64,000 nucleotides of DNA from Natrinema salsiterrestre (lineage in GTDB: Archaea; Halobacteriota; Halobacteria; Halobacteriales; Natrialbaceae), in the NCBI RefSeq assembly GCF_029502005.1, contig NZ_JAMQOT010000001.1, positions 930,001 through 994,000 of the forward strand. Reading direction: 5' to 3'. The notes beneath the pieces are model-generated. The model did not search any database. It worked only from the letters and a program-made list of their open reading frames with translations, and was not told where the DNA came from. Below are positions 47,251 through 56,075 of this stretch, piece by piece. The position numbers were made by a program, and so were the translations under genes. The first letter of the stretch is position 1. Each line of letters starts with the position of its first letter.

Positions 47251-47260
47251 AGTATAAAAG
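47251..47260 (-). promoter_or_regulatory. TATA box giving a leaderless transcript
   Basis: cttttatact on the minus strand, centred about 28 bases from the start codon at 47227. This spacing puts transcription start at or next to the ATG and supports the short start. Confidence 0.55.
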
Positions 47261-47465
47261 TTGAGCCTTACCGAGAGGGGACGCTGATATATTACAATAT
47301 GTTTTTTCCAGTAAACTGCTTTCTGAGGTATTGAGGAGCCATATTTTTAGCGCGTGGCCCGAGAGGTGAAACCCGTCGTGACCCGGGACAGTCATCGATT
47401 CGGACGGATCCTCACCAGCGGCCCTGAAACGATTCGATCCCCGATCGAATAGGAACCGGCAGCGA

Positions 47466-49076
47466 TTATCCCTCGCCGATCATCCGGTCTTCGTCCGCCC
47501 ACTCCCGCTGGCGGAGTTCGTACTTCTGGGTCTTCCCGGTGGCAGTCTTCGGCAGCTCCTCGACGTACTCGACCCGGCGGACGACCTTGTACCCCGCCAA
47601 CTGGTTCCGGGTGAACTCGGTCAGTTCGTCCGCCGAGACCGGCGGGTTATCCGGGTCGTCGTTCGACGGCACCACGAACGCCTTCGGCGTCTCGCCCCAC
47701 TCGTCGCTCGGTGCCGGAATCACCGCCGCGTCCGCCACTGCGTCGTGGTCGAACAAGGTGTCCTCGAGTTCGATGCTCGAGATATTCTCGCCCCCGGAGA
47801 TGATGATGTCCTTCTTCCGATCACGGATCGCGATCAGTCCGTTCTCGTCGACCGTCGCGAGGTCGCCGGTGTGGTAGTAGCCCGCGACGCGGTCGTTGAA
47901 GGCCTCCTCGGTCGCCTCGGGTTTGTTCCAGTAGCGGTCCATGATCTGGTTGCCCCGGACGACGATCTCGCCGAGCGTCCCGTCGTCGCGGGGGACGTCC
48001 TCGCCGTCCTCGTCGACGACGCGAACGTCGGTGCCGAGGACGCCCATCCCCTGGCGTTTCTTGATCTCGAAGCGGTTGTCGTCGGTCATGAGTCGCTTCG
48101 CGTCGGAGATGGTGATCAGCGGTCCCGTCTCGGTCGCGCCGTAGAGGTGTTTCAGGTACCAGCCAAAGCGGTCCTCGACGGCCCGGATGGTCGCTTCGGG
48201 CGGCGCGCTGCCCGCGGTCGTCACGCGAACCTGCTCCTCGCCCGTCATCTCCGGCTCGCCCTCGCTCTCGTAGTAATCGATCAGCTGGTTGAGCACCGCC
48301 GGCGCCGCACAGAGAAGTGACACGTCCTCCTCGCGGATCGAGGAGACGATCTGATCGGGGTTGACCCCGCGCGTACAGACGTGGGTCGCGCCCATTCCGG
48401 TCACCGCGTAGATGTGCCCCCAGCCGTTGACGTGGAACATGGGCAGCGTCCACAGGTAAGTGTCGTCGTCGGTGATCTCGTGGTAGATCGACATCAGGTA
48501 GGCGTGGATCGTCTCGGTCCGGTGGGTGCGACAGACACCCTTCGGGTCGCCCGTCGTCCCCGAGGTGTAGTTGATCGTGATGATCTCGTCCTCGGCCATC
48601 TCGGGCTGGTCGAATTCGGTCCCAGTGTCCGAGATCACGTCGTCGAAGTCCTCCCACTCGCCGTCGACGGCATCCGCGTCGTTCGTCACGAACGTCTCCG
48701 TCGGCACCTCGTCGCGGATCCCTTCGATCTTCTCGGCGTACTCGTAATCGGCGTAGATCGCGTCGACCCCCGCGTCCGACAGGATGTACTCGTAGTCGTC
48801 CGGCTCGAGGCGGTAGTTCAGCGGCGTGTGAACGGCACCGAGTTGCATCGCGCCGAACGCCGCCTCGAGGTGATAGTGCGTGTTCGGGTCGAGGACGGCG
48901 ACCCGATCGCCCTTCTCGATCCCTCGCTCCTGGAGCGCCGCCGCGAAGCGATCGGTCCGCTCACCGAGCTCGGCGTACGTGAATCGATCACCCGCTGCAC
49001 CCACGACGGCCTCCTGATCCCCGTAGTACTCCCGCGCCTGCTCGAGGAAATCCGTGACAATGAGTGGCGTTTCCAT
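47466..49076 (-). CDS. Acyl-CoA synthetase (AMP-forming), second copy
   Basis: 536 aa from the ATG at 49076 (METPLIVTDFLEQAREYYG); the start at 49109 is less likely. It carries the same motifs as the protein at 20709-22322: YTSGTTGDPKGVCRTHR, YGATETGPL, YYHTGDLATVDENGL, and TATGKTQKYELR with the catalytic lysine. The two proteins look about 80 percent identical by eye across their length, including loops, so they are recent paralogues. Confidence 0.9.
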   Translation of the reverse strand: METPLIVTDFLEQAREYYGDQEAVVGAAGDRFTYAELGERTDRFAAALQERGIEKGDRVAVLDPNTHYHLEAAFGAMQLGAVHTPLNYRLEPDDYEYILSDAGVDAIYADYEYAEKIEGIRDEVPTETFVTNDADAVDGEWEDFDDVISDTGTEFDQPEMAEDEIITINYTSGTTGDPKGVCRTHRTETIHAYLMSIYHEITDDDTYLWTLPMFHVNGWGHIYAVTGMGATHVCTRGVNPDQIVSSIREEDVSLLCAAPAVLNQLIDYYESEGEPEMTGEEQVRVTTAGSAPPEATIRAVEDRFGWYLKHLYGATETGPLITISDAKRLMTDDNRFEIKKRQGMGVLGTDVRVVDEDGEDVPRDDGTLGEIVVRGNQIMDRYWNKPEATEEAFNDRVAGYYHTGDLATVDENGLIAIRDRKKDIIISGGENISSIELEDTLFDHDAVADAAVIPAPSDEWGETPKAFVVPSNDDPDNPPVSADELTEFTRNQLAGYKVVRRVEYVEELPKTATGKTQKYELRQREWADEDRMIGEG

Positions 49077-49290
49077 ACGGTACAAACGTCGCGAATCCGC
49101 CGTATACATATTTTGTTTTATACCCGATACGCGTACGACTTTCGGGCTCGATTCGTCCGGAAGAAAGTCGAGCGATAGCTCTCCGTCACCGAATACGTCC
49201 CAGATCGATTAGTTATCATTATATCGACTGATCTGGTGATTCGAGGGACGTCAAGACGCTCCACACGAGTATAGAGTCAGAGATCTGAGA

Positions 49291-50472
49291 CTAGAGCTGT
49301 TCCCAGACCTCCTCGTCGTCCTCGAAGCCGTCCGGATCCTCCGGCGACGCGAACTCGTCGCTCGGATCGAGTTCCGAGAGATCCTCGGCCGATACGTCTC
49401 CATCGCCGTCGATGACGGCCGGCTGCTCCTCCAGATCCATCTCCGGCCAGGCGGTCTCCTCCCAGAGGCCGCGGTCGCTGTAGTAGTAGACGACGCCGTC
49501 GTTGACCACCGCGAACAACCCTCGTTGCTCGTCGTGGACGACGCGCTCGTTCGTGTCGATCGCGACGTCGACGACGTCCTCGAGCGTGTCCAGGGAGACG
49601 TGATAGTCGCCGATCCACATCGGAATCGAACCCCGCGAGATCCACTCGGCGTATCGCTGTTCGTGGACGGCCCGACGGGCGGCTTCGATGTCGGTCGGAG
49701 ACCGGCGGGAGACGAACGCCGCGCCGGCCAGCGAGAGCGTTCCGAGCACCGACAGGCCACCGATGAGTGCCGGACTGCGGGATTCGGTCGTCCGGTTCGT
49801 CCCGCTCTGGTAGCTGTGCGTCGCGGCGTCGGACAGCGATTCCTCGAGCCAGTAGGCGTCGTCCGTGATCCGCACCGGCGTCGTCGTCGTGAGCGTTCCC
49901 TGCTGACGACCCGTATCGTACTCGACGCGGAGTTCCAGCGTGAGCTGGACCGTTCCGATTCCGCTGACCTCCCGCTGGAGTTCGCGCTGTCGCTGGCGGT
50001 ACGATTCGACGTCGATCGTCGCGTCCGACGTCGCGACGCCGTTCTCGACCGACGGCGACTCCCGGAGCACCTGGTGGGTTTCGTTCCAGAACGACGCCCC
50101 GTCGCGAGTCGCCTCGAACCGGAGCGTGAGCTCGTGAGTGACGCTTCCGTCCTCGACCGGGACGCCGCCGTCGTTTCGCAACCTCGTTTCCGGTTCGACG
50201 GTCAGCTCCGGTGACGTGTTCAGAAAGTAGACCGAACTGTTCGTGAGCCGCTCGCCTTCGGTCCAGAGCGTGCCGCTTTCGGTGACGACGGCGCTCGTCT
50301 GCGCGTCGGCCGTAACGCGTTCCTCCTCGAACGTCGGCGACGTCGTCGTCTCCGGGTTCGCGACCGCCCACCCGGTCGCACCGATCGCGAGGGCACCGAT
50401 AACGACCAACGCGATCGCGATCGACCGTCCCTGTTTGGCGAGCAACAACTCGAGGCGCGGATTGTCGATCAT
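49291..50472 (-). CDS. DUF5305 family membrane protein
   Basis: 393 aa. An N-terminal membrane segment (SIAIALVVIGALAIGATGWAVA, about 16-37) is followed by an extracellular beta-rich region (40-235), a second membrane helix near 243-260 (LIGGLSVLGTLSLAGAAFVS), a cytoplasmic domain (WISRGSIPMWIGDYHVSLDTLEDVVDVAIDT) and an acidic tail. This matches DUF5305, found in archaea next to signal peptidase I and DUF1102-type genes. Here it follows such a signal peptidase gene on the same strand (134 bases). A role in export of the neighbouring small proteins is inference from context. Confidence 0.82.
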   Translation of the reverse strand: MIDNPRLELLLAKQGRSIAIALVVIGALAIGATGWAVANPETTTSPTFEEERVTADAQTSAVVTESGTLWTEGERLTNSSVYFLNTSPELTVEPETRLRNDGGVPVEDGSVTHELTLRFEATRDGASFWNETHQVLRESPSVENGVATSDATIDVESYRQRQRELQREVSGIGTVQLTLELRVEYDTGRQQGTLTTTTPVRITDDAYWLEESLSDAATHSYQSGTNRTTESRSPALIGGLSVLGTLSLAGAAFVSRRSPTDIEAARRAVHEQRYAEWISRGSIPMWIGDYHVSLDTLEDVVDVAIDTNERVVHDEQRGLFAVVNDGVVYYYSDRGLWEETAWPEMDLEEQPAVIDGDGDVSAEDLSELDPSDEFASPEDPDGFEDDEEVWEQL

Positions 50473-50606
50473 TCGTTGGCTCCAGCACTCGCCTGCCCGG
50501 ACGCGCCCGCTGGCCGAACGGTTCGGTTCCGAACTGTTCGGTCATCGGGACAATACATGCGCTAGTGAAAGAAATCAACCACTATAAGGGTAGTGGCCCC
50601 GGGTCG

Positions 50607-51788
50607 TTACTCTCGATCCTCGAACCACTTCCGAAGCCGTCGCTCGAGTCGGGTGGACAGCGGGACGTGACTCCCCGCGGATCGAAACCGAATGTCGGAA
50701 CTACCGAACAGAACGAGCACGAGTACGACGGCGATCCCGACGATAACGCCGTTTACTGCTCCGATAGCGGCGAGCGGATGGACTCCGTGGAGCCAGACGA
50801 GCACGGACGGCGGCAGCACGGCGAGATATCGATACTCGCCGAGGTGACGAACGTACTCGCCCGTTTCGCTGGGAGCGGACAGCGTCACCGTCGTCTCCCC
50901 GCTCCCCCGAATGCCGACCGTCTGCCACGTCGGATCGGCACTGATCCCGCCGCTTTCCGCCTCGTGGACGACCACCACGGGGAGGTATCCGGCGTTGTCG
51001 ACGGTACGAGTGAAGTCGGTCGTCTCGCCGGGAGCGACGATCTGTGGGTCCTCGGTGGGCGACTCCGAACTGACCAGCCCGTACTCGGTGGTCCCCGACG
51101 GGACGACCATCGCCGCGGTCGCGAACGTCACGAACACGACCAGAACGAGCCCGAGCGCGGTCCAGAACGCGATCACGTTCTCGCGCGAGCGCGACCTCGT
51201 CGCCTCGCGTCGCGTCGGCCCCACCTGCTCGAGCAATACCCCGAACCCGAGCATGGCGACGCCGAGTGCGACGAGCACGGAGCCCAGCCCGTTCGATGAC
51301 GCTGTCGTCGTGAGCCCGAAAACCGGGGCGACCGCACCGTACGCTCGCTCGACGAGTCCCTGAGCCCCCATGATCGCGGTGCCGAGATACGGGATCGTGA
51401 CGACCTCACCGCCGACCTGCAGGGTTTTGGCGACGATCTGGCCGTCGGTAACGTGGGGCTCACCGCCGTCCTGATCGGTAAAGGGGTTCGCGTCGCCTTT
51501 CGTGACGTACCCCTCCTCCGTCTCGCCGACCACGCGGTGAGTCGTCAGTCCGCCGTCGTGGAGCTCTCTGGCCTGGTAGACGACGACATCGCCCTCCTCG
51601 ACGGGACCGGCGACGACGCTCGGAATCGCGACGAAGCCGTCGCCCGCGTCCATCGCGGGTTCCATGCTTCCGGTCGCGACGTACCCGAGCAGGATCGGCT
51701 GCCCGAGGAGTTGTCCGACTATCAGGAGGATTATAGCCAGGACGACGACGAGGCCGACACCTCGCTTGACGAGCGTAGCCGGAGTCAT
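50607..51788 (-). CDS. Signal peptidase I, SipW/ER type, with long membrane extension
   Basis: 393 aa. The peptidase core (1-155) has one N-terminal helix, catalytic Ser41 in ATGSMEPAM, and His84 in LTTHRVVGE in place of the lysine of bacterial SPase I, as in SipW and the ER enzyme; D99 of KGDANPFTD belongs to the same site. The rest is unusual: helices at about 163-185 and 205-230, an outside beta domain (about 235-315), and a last helical pair, whereas SipW-type enzymes are usually under 200 aa. In Bacillus, SipW processes TasA-type fibre proteins. Three candidate substrates lie directly upstream. Confidence 0.88.
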   Translation of the reverse strand: MTPATLVKRGVGLVVVLAIILLIVGQLLGQPILLGYVATGSMEPAMDAGDGFVAIPSVVAGPVEEGDVVVYQARELHDGGLTTHRVVGETEEGYVTKGDANPFTDQDGGEPHVTDGQIVAKTLQVGGEVVTIPYLGTAIMGAQGLVERAYGAVAPVFGLTTTASSNGLGSVLVALGVAMLGFGVLLEQVGPTRREATRSRSRENVIAFWTALGLVLVVFVTFATAAMVVPSGTTEYGLVSSESPTEDPQIVAPGETTDFTRTVDNAGYLPVVVVHEAESGGISADPTWQTVGIRGSGETTVTLSAPSETGEYVRHLGEYRYLAVLPPSVLVWLHGVHPLAAIGAVNGVIVGIAVVLVLVLFGSSDIRFRSAGSHVPLSTRLERRLRKWFEDRE

Positions 51789-51921
51789 TAGCCGATTGAA
51801 CGAGCAGTCATGGGTGGCTGACGGTACAACTGAACTATACTTCGTTTCCAGGAGTATAAAGCTCGCGAGAGAACCGACCGACTGGTCGAGCGGAGCGTAC
51901 GGCCGTGGGATACCCTCGCGG

Positions 51922-53148
51922 CTACCGGGCGAACGCCCATTTCCGATTCGCAGCGACCGCCAGGAACAACAGCCCCGCCGTCGTCGGCGGCGCGAGCGCT
52001 GCGGTCGTCGCCGCCGAAAGCTCGCGGTTCGGCATCGGAACCGGAGCCGGCCGGTCGGAGACGGTCACCGTTCCAGCAGTGACGCCGCTCACGCTGATCT
52101 CGTACGTCCCCGCGCGGTCGAACCCGCGGTCGAACGAGACCGTCCGCTCGCCGTTCGCCGGGATCGAAACGAGCCGGCTCTCGACGACGATCCCGTCGAC
52201 GGAAAGCTCGAGCGTGCGCTCGACCGTCGCGTTAGTCGGGTTCCGTACCGTCGCCCGAACCGCCGTCGACTCGCCGACGGTGATATCGGCGGTCGTATCG
52301 CTATCGTCGATAGCCACGTCGTCCACGACGCCCGCATCGACGATGGCGACCGGCGGCCCCTCGACGGTAACCGATTCGCTCCCGACGCCGTCGATACCGA
52401 CGGCGTACGTTCCCGGCCAGTCCATGCGGCGCTCGAACGTCACGGTCGTCTCTTCCCCGGGCCGGAGTTCGATCCGCTGTCGGTCGACGACGGTTCCGTC
52501 GACGGTCAGCGTCGCCACGGCCGTCCCCCTCGCATCACCGGCGTTTCGATACGTCGCGCTCGCCGTCAGCGTCTCGCCGGTCTCGAGCGTCGTCGGCGAG
52601 AGCGTCAGCTCCGACCCCAGGATAGTCGCCGACGAGCTCGACCCGTCGTCCGCGCTGTCGCCGGTACCTCCGTTCGTCCCGTCCCCACCTGTCCCGTCCT
52701 CGCTCGTGTCGTCTTCGTCCGCGTACCCCACCGCGACCGTGAACGTCTCCGTTCCGGCCGTCGCGACGGACGAGTCGACCGCCACTCCCACCCTGATACT
52801 GTCGCCGGGGTCCGGCTCGAGTCGCGAGTCGTTCGTGACCGCCGACCCGTCCGCGTGGAAGGTCACACCCTCGACGTCGTGATCGATCCACACTGCTTCG
52901 ACGTCGTCGGCGTCGTCACCGATCGCGATCGTGAACACGTCGGCAAACCGCGTCTCCGTGTTGGCGACCACGCCGAGATCGAGCCTGAGCTCGCCGTCGT
53001 CGATCGTCGCGTACCGATCGTCGACGGACTCGAGAACGACATCGTCGTCCGTCCGATCCTCCCCCACAGTGATCGCCGCAGTCGGAACTACGAGCGCGAG
53101 GAGAAAGCAGAGCAGCGCGGCGACGAGTGGGGTCTTTACTGATGACAT
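51922..53148 (-). CDS. Large secreted beta-repeat protein, C-terminal membrane anchor
   Basis: 408 aa. A signal peptide (1-26) precedes a DUF1102-like region (YATIDDGELRLDLGVVANTETRFADVFTI, residues 45-140), an Asp/Gly/Thr linker (about 150-170), and two CARDB-like beta repeats (LTLSPTTLETGETLTASATYRN and, later, ITVGESTAVRATVRNPTNATVERT, each ending in a TYAVGI/TYEISV strand). The C-terminal PPTTAGLLFLAVAANRKWAFAR can anchor the protein. It sits between the small secreted proteins and the signal peptidase on the same strand, so it may be the base or tip of the same structure. Confidence 0.82.
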   Translation of the reverse strand: MSSVKTPLVAALLCFLLALVVPTAAITVGEDRTDDDVVLESVDDRYATIDDGELRLDLGVVANTETRFADVFTIAIGDDADDVEAVWIDHDVEGVTFHADGSAVTNDSRLEPDPGDSIRVGVAVDSSVATAGTETFTVAVGYADEDDTSEDGTGGDGTNGGTGDSADDGSSSSATILGSELTLSPTTLETGETLTASATYRNAGDARGTAVATLTVDGTVVDRQRIELRPGEETTVTFERRMDWPGTYAVGIDGVGSESVTVEGPPVAIVDAGVVDDVAIDDSDTTADITVGESTAVRATVRNPTNATVERTLELSVDGIVVESRLVSIPANGERTVSFDRGFDRAGTYEISVSGVTAGTVTVSDRPAPVPMPNRELSAATTAALAPPTTAGLLFLAVAANRKWAFAR

Positions 53149-53209
53149 ATATAGGACTCGTCCGAACGGTACCCGAGACCGATTCCGAAGGGACTGTCGC
53201 TAATCGTGA

Positions 53210-53707
53210 CTACGCTGACGTGTCCGTTGCCGTAAACGTAATCGTCTGGGTCGCGTCCACGCTGTTCTGGCCCTGCAGGTCGATTTCGACATCGAACGTC
53301 ATATCCCCATCAACACCGATGGTCGCCGTATTTCCACTCAGTGCAGTATCTCTCCCACCGGATCCATCCGGATCGTAGAGAAACGTGACGTCCTCATTGG
53401 TCGAGACGTCGAGATCGACTTCGTTACTCCCGTTGTTGGAAATCGTCAGCAGACCGTTGAATGTAGTCACGGCATCAGCATTGAGATCCGAGAATTGTAG
53501 CGCAAGTACATCACCAGTGCCGTTGTTACTCACTCCGCTAAATTCACTAGTAGTGGCGGATAGTGCCAACAGCGCACTCCCATCGCCGGTCGTCTGAATG
53601 GTCATCTCTCGATCCGCTTCCACGCTACTGAACGCGCCCGTTCCGAGTGCTGCGCCGCCGCCGGCGACGATCGTTCCGAGCCCGACTAACACGTTTCGTC
53701 TGTTCAT
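53210..53707 (-). CDS. TasA/camelysin-like (DUF1102) small secreted protein 1
   Basis: 165 aa from the ATG at 53707 (MNRRNVLVGLGTIVAGGG); a start at 53713 adds Met-Arg. An N-terminal RR is followed by a Gly-rich hydrophobic stretch ending GTGAFSSVEADRE, where SipW-type signal peptidase would cut near AFS. The mature part is beta-rich, Thr/Asp/Asn-rich and without cysteine (LQFSDLNADAVTTFNGLLTISNN, ATIGVDGDMTFDVEIDLQ). The transcript has a conserved 5' hairpin. The RR start might also direct Tat export. Confidence 0.8.
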   Translation of the reverse strand: MNRRNVLVGLGTIVAGGGAALGTGAFSSVEADREMTIQTTGDGSALLALSATTSEFSGVSNNGTGDVLALQFSDLNADAVTTFNGLLTISNNGSNEVDLDVSTNEDVTFLYDPDGSGGRDTALSGNTATIGVDGDMTFDVEIDLQGQNSVDATQTITFTATDTSA

Positions 53708-53724
53708 TCTCATGGTATGCTCAC

Positions 53725-53762
53725 CGTACGGTTCGCCCGGCACCGGTTACGGGTGCCGTACG
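53725..53762 (-). promoter_or_regulatory. Conserved 5' leader hairpin, copy 1
   Basis: On the coding (minus) strand: CGTAC-GGCACC-7 nt loop-GGTGCC-9 nt bulge-GTACG, ending 11-17 bases before the start codon depending on which ATG is used. The same nested plan occurs at 55638-55679. It lies 29 bases downstream of the shared AATACAAAG element, so the RNA probably begins at or just before this hairpin. Confidence 0.6.
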
Positions 53763-54075
53763 ATTCTGGTCCTTCCTAAACCGTCTCCCTACTTTGTATT
53801 GATCACCGAGAACGATTACACGAACACCAATACTCGCGACGGACGGAACGGATGGTCTTCAAGCCGAGCTTGAGCGATCGAAATCGGCCGTCTCAGTGTC
53901 ACGATAGAATGCAGTAAAGCAGCATGGAACATGACACACAGCACTCGCGTCCGAGTCCGCCGGACCGATTTCGACTCGATCACCACTCGAGTTCGGTAGA
54001 TCGAATCCGTTGCGATGGCCCGATCCAGCGAGCGTCGCGAAAAACGTTCTCGCTGAGAGCGAAAACTCAGGACCG
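53763..54075. other. Intergenic region with shared promoter element
   Basis: No gene. The element ACTTTGTATTGATCA (53791-53805; coding-strand AATACAAAGT) is shared with 55711-55720 and may act as the TATA box of the small secreted protein gene. The remainder to 54075 shows no structure I can name. Confidence 0.45.
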
Positions 54076-54945
54076 TTAGAAGTCACACCCGCTCAGACAG
54101 AGCGTCTCGACGCTCGTGCTGCCGTCGCTGAACGCCAGCGTCACCCTGACGTCGTCGCCTTTCATTTTGGCGTTCTTTCCTTGACCGTCCAGGAACCGAT
54201 CGAACCTGAAGCCGTTCGTCTCGTTTACGGTCAGCGTCACCTCGTCGCCGTCATCGAACCCGATGACCGTCGCGTTCCCGGGGTCGCTACTATCGATCGG
54301 GATACCTTCGGAAACGAGGCTCACGCCACGGTCGAGATCGACCAGAATCTCGTCGGGACCGCCGTCGACCCGAACCGCGTCGGCGTTCGTGGTTTCGTTG
54401 ATACCGAGTCCGACGATCGTGACGTCGATCGAACCGGTGTTCTCGAGTTCGAACTCGTATTTCCCGCTGTTCCCCGCGGACTTCACGCTGGCCGTCACCT
54501 GAATCTGTTCGGCCTGCGGAATCGCCGCGGTCCGCTGGGCAGTGATCGCTCCAGCGACGGAGCCGTCGGTGGCGATCAGTTCCGCGGCGATGTCGAGCGG
54601 TGCTTCCTCGCTATCGGCGGTGATCGGCGCTTCGACACCGTCGTCGATCGCGATATCGAATGACACCGGAACCGGCTCGAAGGAATCAGTGTTCCCGACG
54701 TCGACCTCGACGCTCGCGTCCGAGGAATCGAGTTCGACGGCGAGCGTCTGGGACGAACGGTTGACGAACTCCGGCGTCGTACTGGCGTCCTCGATGCCGA
54801 CGAGGCCGAGCTGGGCGTTCGGATCGTCGGCAGCGCTCACGGTGACCCCTCGAGCGGCAGTAGTCGCGCTAAACGCGCCGGTGTCGTACACCGCTCCCAC
54901 GCCGATCGAGATGATTCCGAGACCGATGAATGCTCGGCGCTTCAT
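54076..54945 (-). CDS. TasA/camelysin-like (DUF1102) secreted protein 2
   Basis: 289 aa. The N-terminus MKRRAFIGLGIISIGVG ends in a hydrophobic segment with YDTGAFSATTAARG, the same Gly-Ala-Phe-Ser signal as its neighbours. The mature part begins VTVSAADDPNAQLGLVGIED, resembling archaeal DUF1102 proteins, followed by a second beta domain (QIQVTASVKSAGNSGKYEFELENTGSIDVTIVGLGINE). It ends with a cysteine pair (LCLSGCDF) absent in the others. A TATA-like sequence on the minus strand (near 54967-54973, about 25 bases before the ATG) suggests a leaderless transcript. Confidence 0.82.
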   Translation of the reverse strand: MKRRAFIGLGIISIGVGAVYDTGAFSATTAARGVTVSAADDPNAQLGLVGIEDASTTPEFVNRSSQTLAVELDSSDASVEVDVGNTDSFEPVPVSFDIAIDDGVEAPITADSEEAPLDIAAELIATDGSVAGAITAQRTAAIPQAEQIQVTASVKSAGNSGKYEFELENTGSIDVTIVGLGINETTNADAVRVDGGPDEILVDLDRGVSLVSEGIPIDSSDPGNATVIGFDDGDEVTLTVNETNGFRFDRFLDGQGKNAKMKGDDVRVTLAFSDGSTSVETLCLSGCDF

Positions 54946-55027
54946 ACTATCATTGTACGGTTCAGTATATTACGTCCGCTGATTCGATACTCGATACCGA
55001 TCTCGTTCGATGAGTAGCCTGACGAAC

Positions 55028-55618
55028 TCAGGCTTCCGTGATCGTGATTTCGAGCGTGCCGCTGTCGTTACTGCCACCGGTATTGATATCGGTACTGATC
55101 GCTTCGGTGTCGCCTCCCGTTCCGAGGTTCGCTGTGTACGACGTGGACTGTGCGTTCGAAGTCCCGTTGAATTCGACGCTCGGGCCGCCCGTCGCCTCGA
55201 ATTTGACATCGAAGGCCTGGCTGGTGGATCCGTCGTCGTTGACGACCGTAAAGAGGTCGGTATACGACACGGTCGCGTTCGGCGGAAGCTCGCTTCCGTC
55301 GGGGCCGACGACGATTGTCACGTCGTTTTGCATGAGGCTGACGTCGGTGTCACTCGGAGAAAAGTCAGACTCGTAGGTATCACCGCTATCCGGGAAGAGA
55401 TTGGCTGGATCGTCGTCATCGGTACCGAGTGCGATGCTACTGTGGTCGCCCACGTGCAGGATGATATCGACGAAATCGGCCGCGATATCGGTGTTCGTAA
55501 CGACGTTGACGTCGAGCGTTCGGTCCGCGCTCGCGGTACTGAACGCACCCGAGCCGAGCGCTGCTCCGCCACCCGCGACGATCGTTCCCAGTCCAACAAC
55601 CACGTTGCGTCGATTCAT
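55028..55618 (-). CDS. TasA/camelysin-like (DUF1102) small secreted protein 3
   Basis: 196 aa from the ATG at 55618 (MNRRNVVVGLGTIVAGGG); 55624 adds Met-Lys. The first 30 residues are almost the same as in protein 1 and end GSGAFSTASADRT. The mature part is beta-rich (TIVVGPDGSELPPNATVSYTD, AFDVKFEATGGPSVEFN). Cysteine-free and acidic. It is the first gene of the minus-strand cluster, divergent from the giant pilin-like gene. It carries the conserved 5' hairpin and promoter element. Confidence 0.8.
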   Translation of the reverse strand: MNRRNVVVGLGTIVAGGGAALGSGAFSTASADRTLDVNVVTNTDIAADFVDIILHVGDHSSIALGTDDDDPANLFPDSGDTYESDFSPSDTDVSLMQNDVTIVVGPDGSELPPNATVSYTDLFTVVNDDGSTSQAFDVKFEATGGPSVEFNGTSNAQSTSYTANLGTGGDTEAISTDINTGGSNDSGTLEITITEA

Positions 55619-55637
55619 TTTCATTGATTATGGTCTC

Positions 55638-55679
55638 CGTACCACGCGCCAGCACCGATCCGCGAGGGGTGCCGGTACG
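55638..55679 (-). promoter_or_regulatory. Conserved 5' leader hairpin, copy 2
   Basis: On the coding strand: CGTACC-G-GCACC-11 nt loop-GGTGC-8 nt bulge-GGTACG, ending 13-19 bases before the start codon. It has the same nested stems and one-sided bulge as 53725-53762, while the loop bases differ, which suggests selection on structure. Confidence 0.6.
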
Positions 55680-55710
55680 CGGTTCTTACACCACTCCATG
55701 ACTGTCACCC

Positions 55711-55720
55711 ACTTTGTATT
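55711..55720 (-). promoter_or_regulatory. Shared AATACAAAGT promoter element
   Basis: The coding-strand element tcAATACAAAGTggg lies about 100 bases before the start and 32 bases before the hairpin. The other copy is at 53791-53800. It could be a TATA-like box or a regulator site. Confidence 0.45.
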
Positions 55721-56033
55721 GAGCAGGCAGAACTGCCGAAAGACCGTCCATACGTCGGTTCAAGGCGTCGCTGAAGCGATGGTATCGGACACCTATCCGT
55801 GCAGCGGCCCCCGAAAGCGCCGCTCGAGTCGATCCGACCCGCGACCGGATGCGTCGACTCGATCGGGGACGAGTTAATTTCGGTAGATAGTGTCAAAATA
55901 TAAAACAACGCACATAATTCGCAGTACGGATTGCTGCGATGACAGCGAAGTTCGGTCGTCCCGCCGATACGTTGTCTGGGAGCATATCAAGCGTTACTTG
56001 AACACTATTGCGAGAATACTCCCACTGATACAA
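55721..56033. other. Divergent intergenic region, AT-rich
   Basis: No gene seen. A TATA-like stretch (aaaatataaaac, near 55894-55905) might serve either direction. Nothing else recognisable. Confidence 0.4.
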
Positions 56034-56056
56034 ACATACATATTTTTACTATAGGA
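56034..56056 (+). promoter_or_regulatory. Promoter element shared by both giant pilin-like genes, copy 1
   Basis: ACATACAT-A-TTTTTACTAT-AGGA starts 42 bases before the ATG at 56076. The second copy, ACATACATTTTTATGCTATCAGGA, starts 41 bases before the ATG at 60035. Confidence 0.55.
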
Positions 56057-56075
56057 TTCAGGTATTAACACAGAA

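Noticed and set aside
47228-47395. N-terminal extension of the small winged-helix regulator
   Set aside because: It covers the TATA box and an AT-rich promoter; the leaderless start at 47227 fits better.
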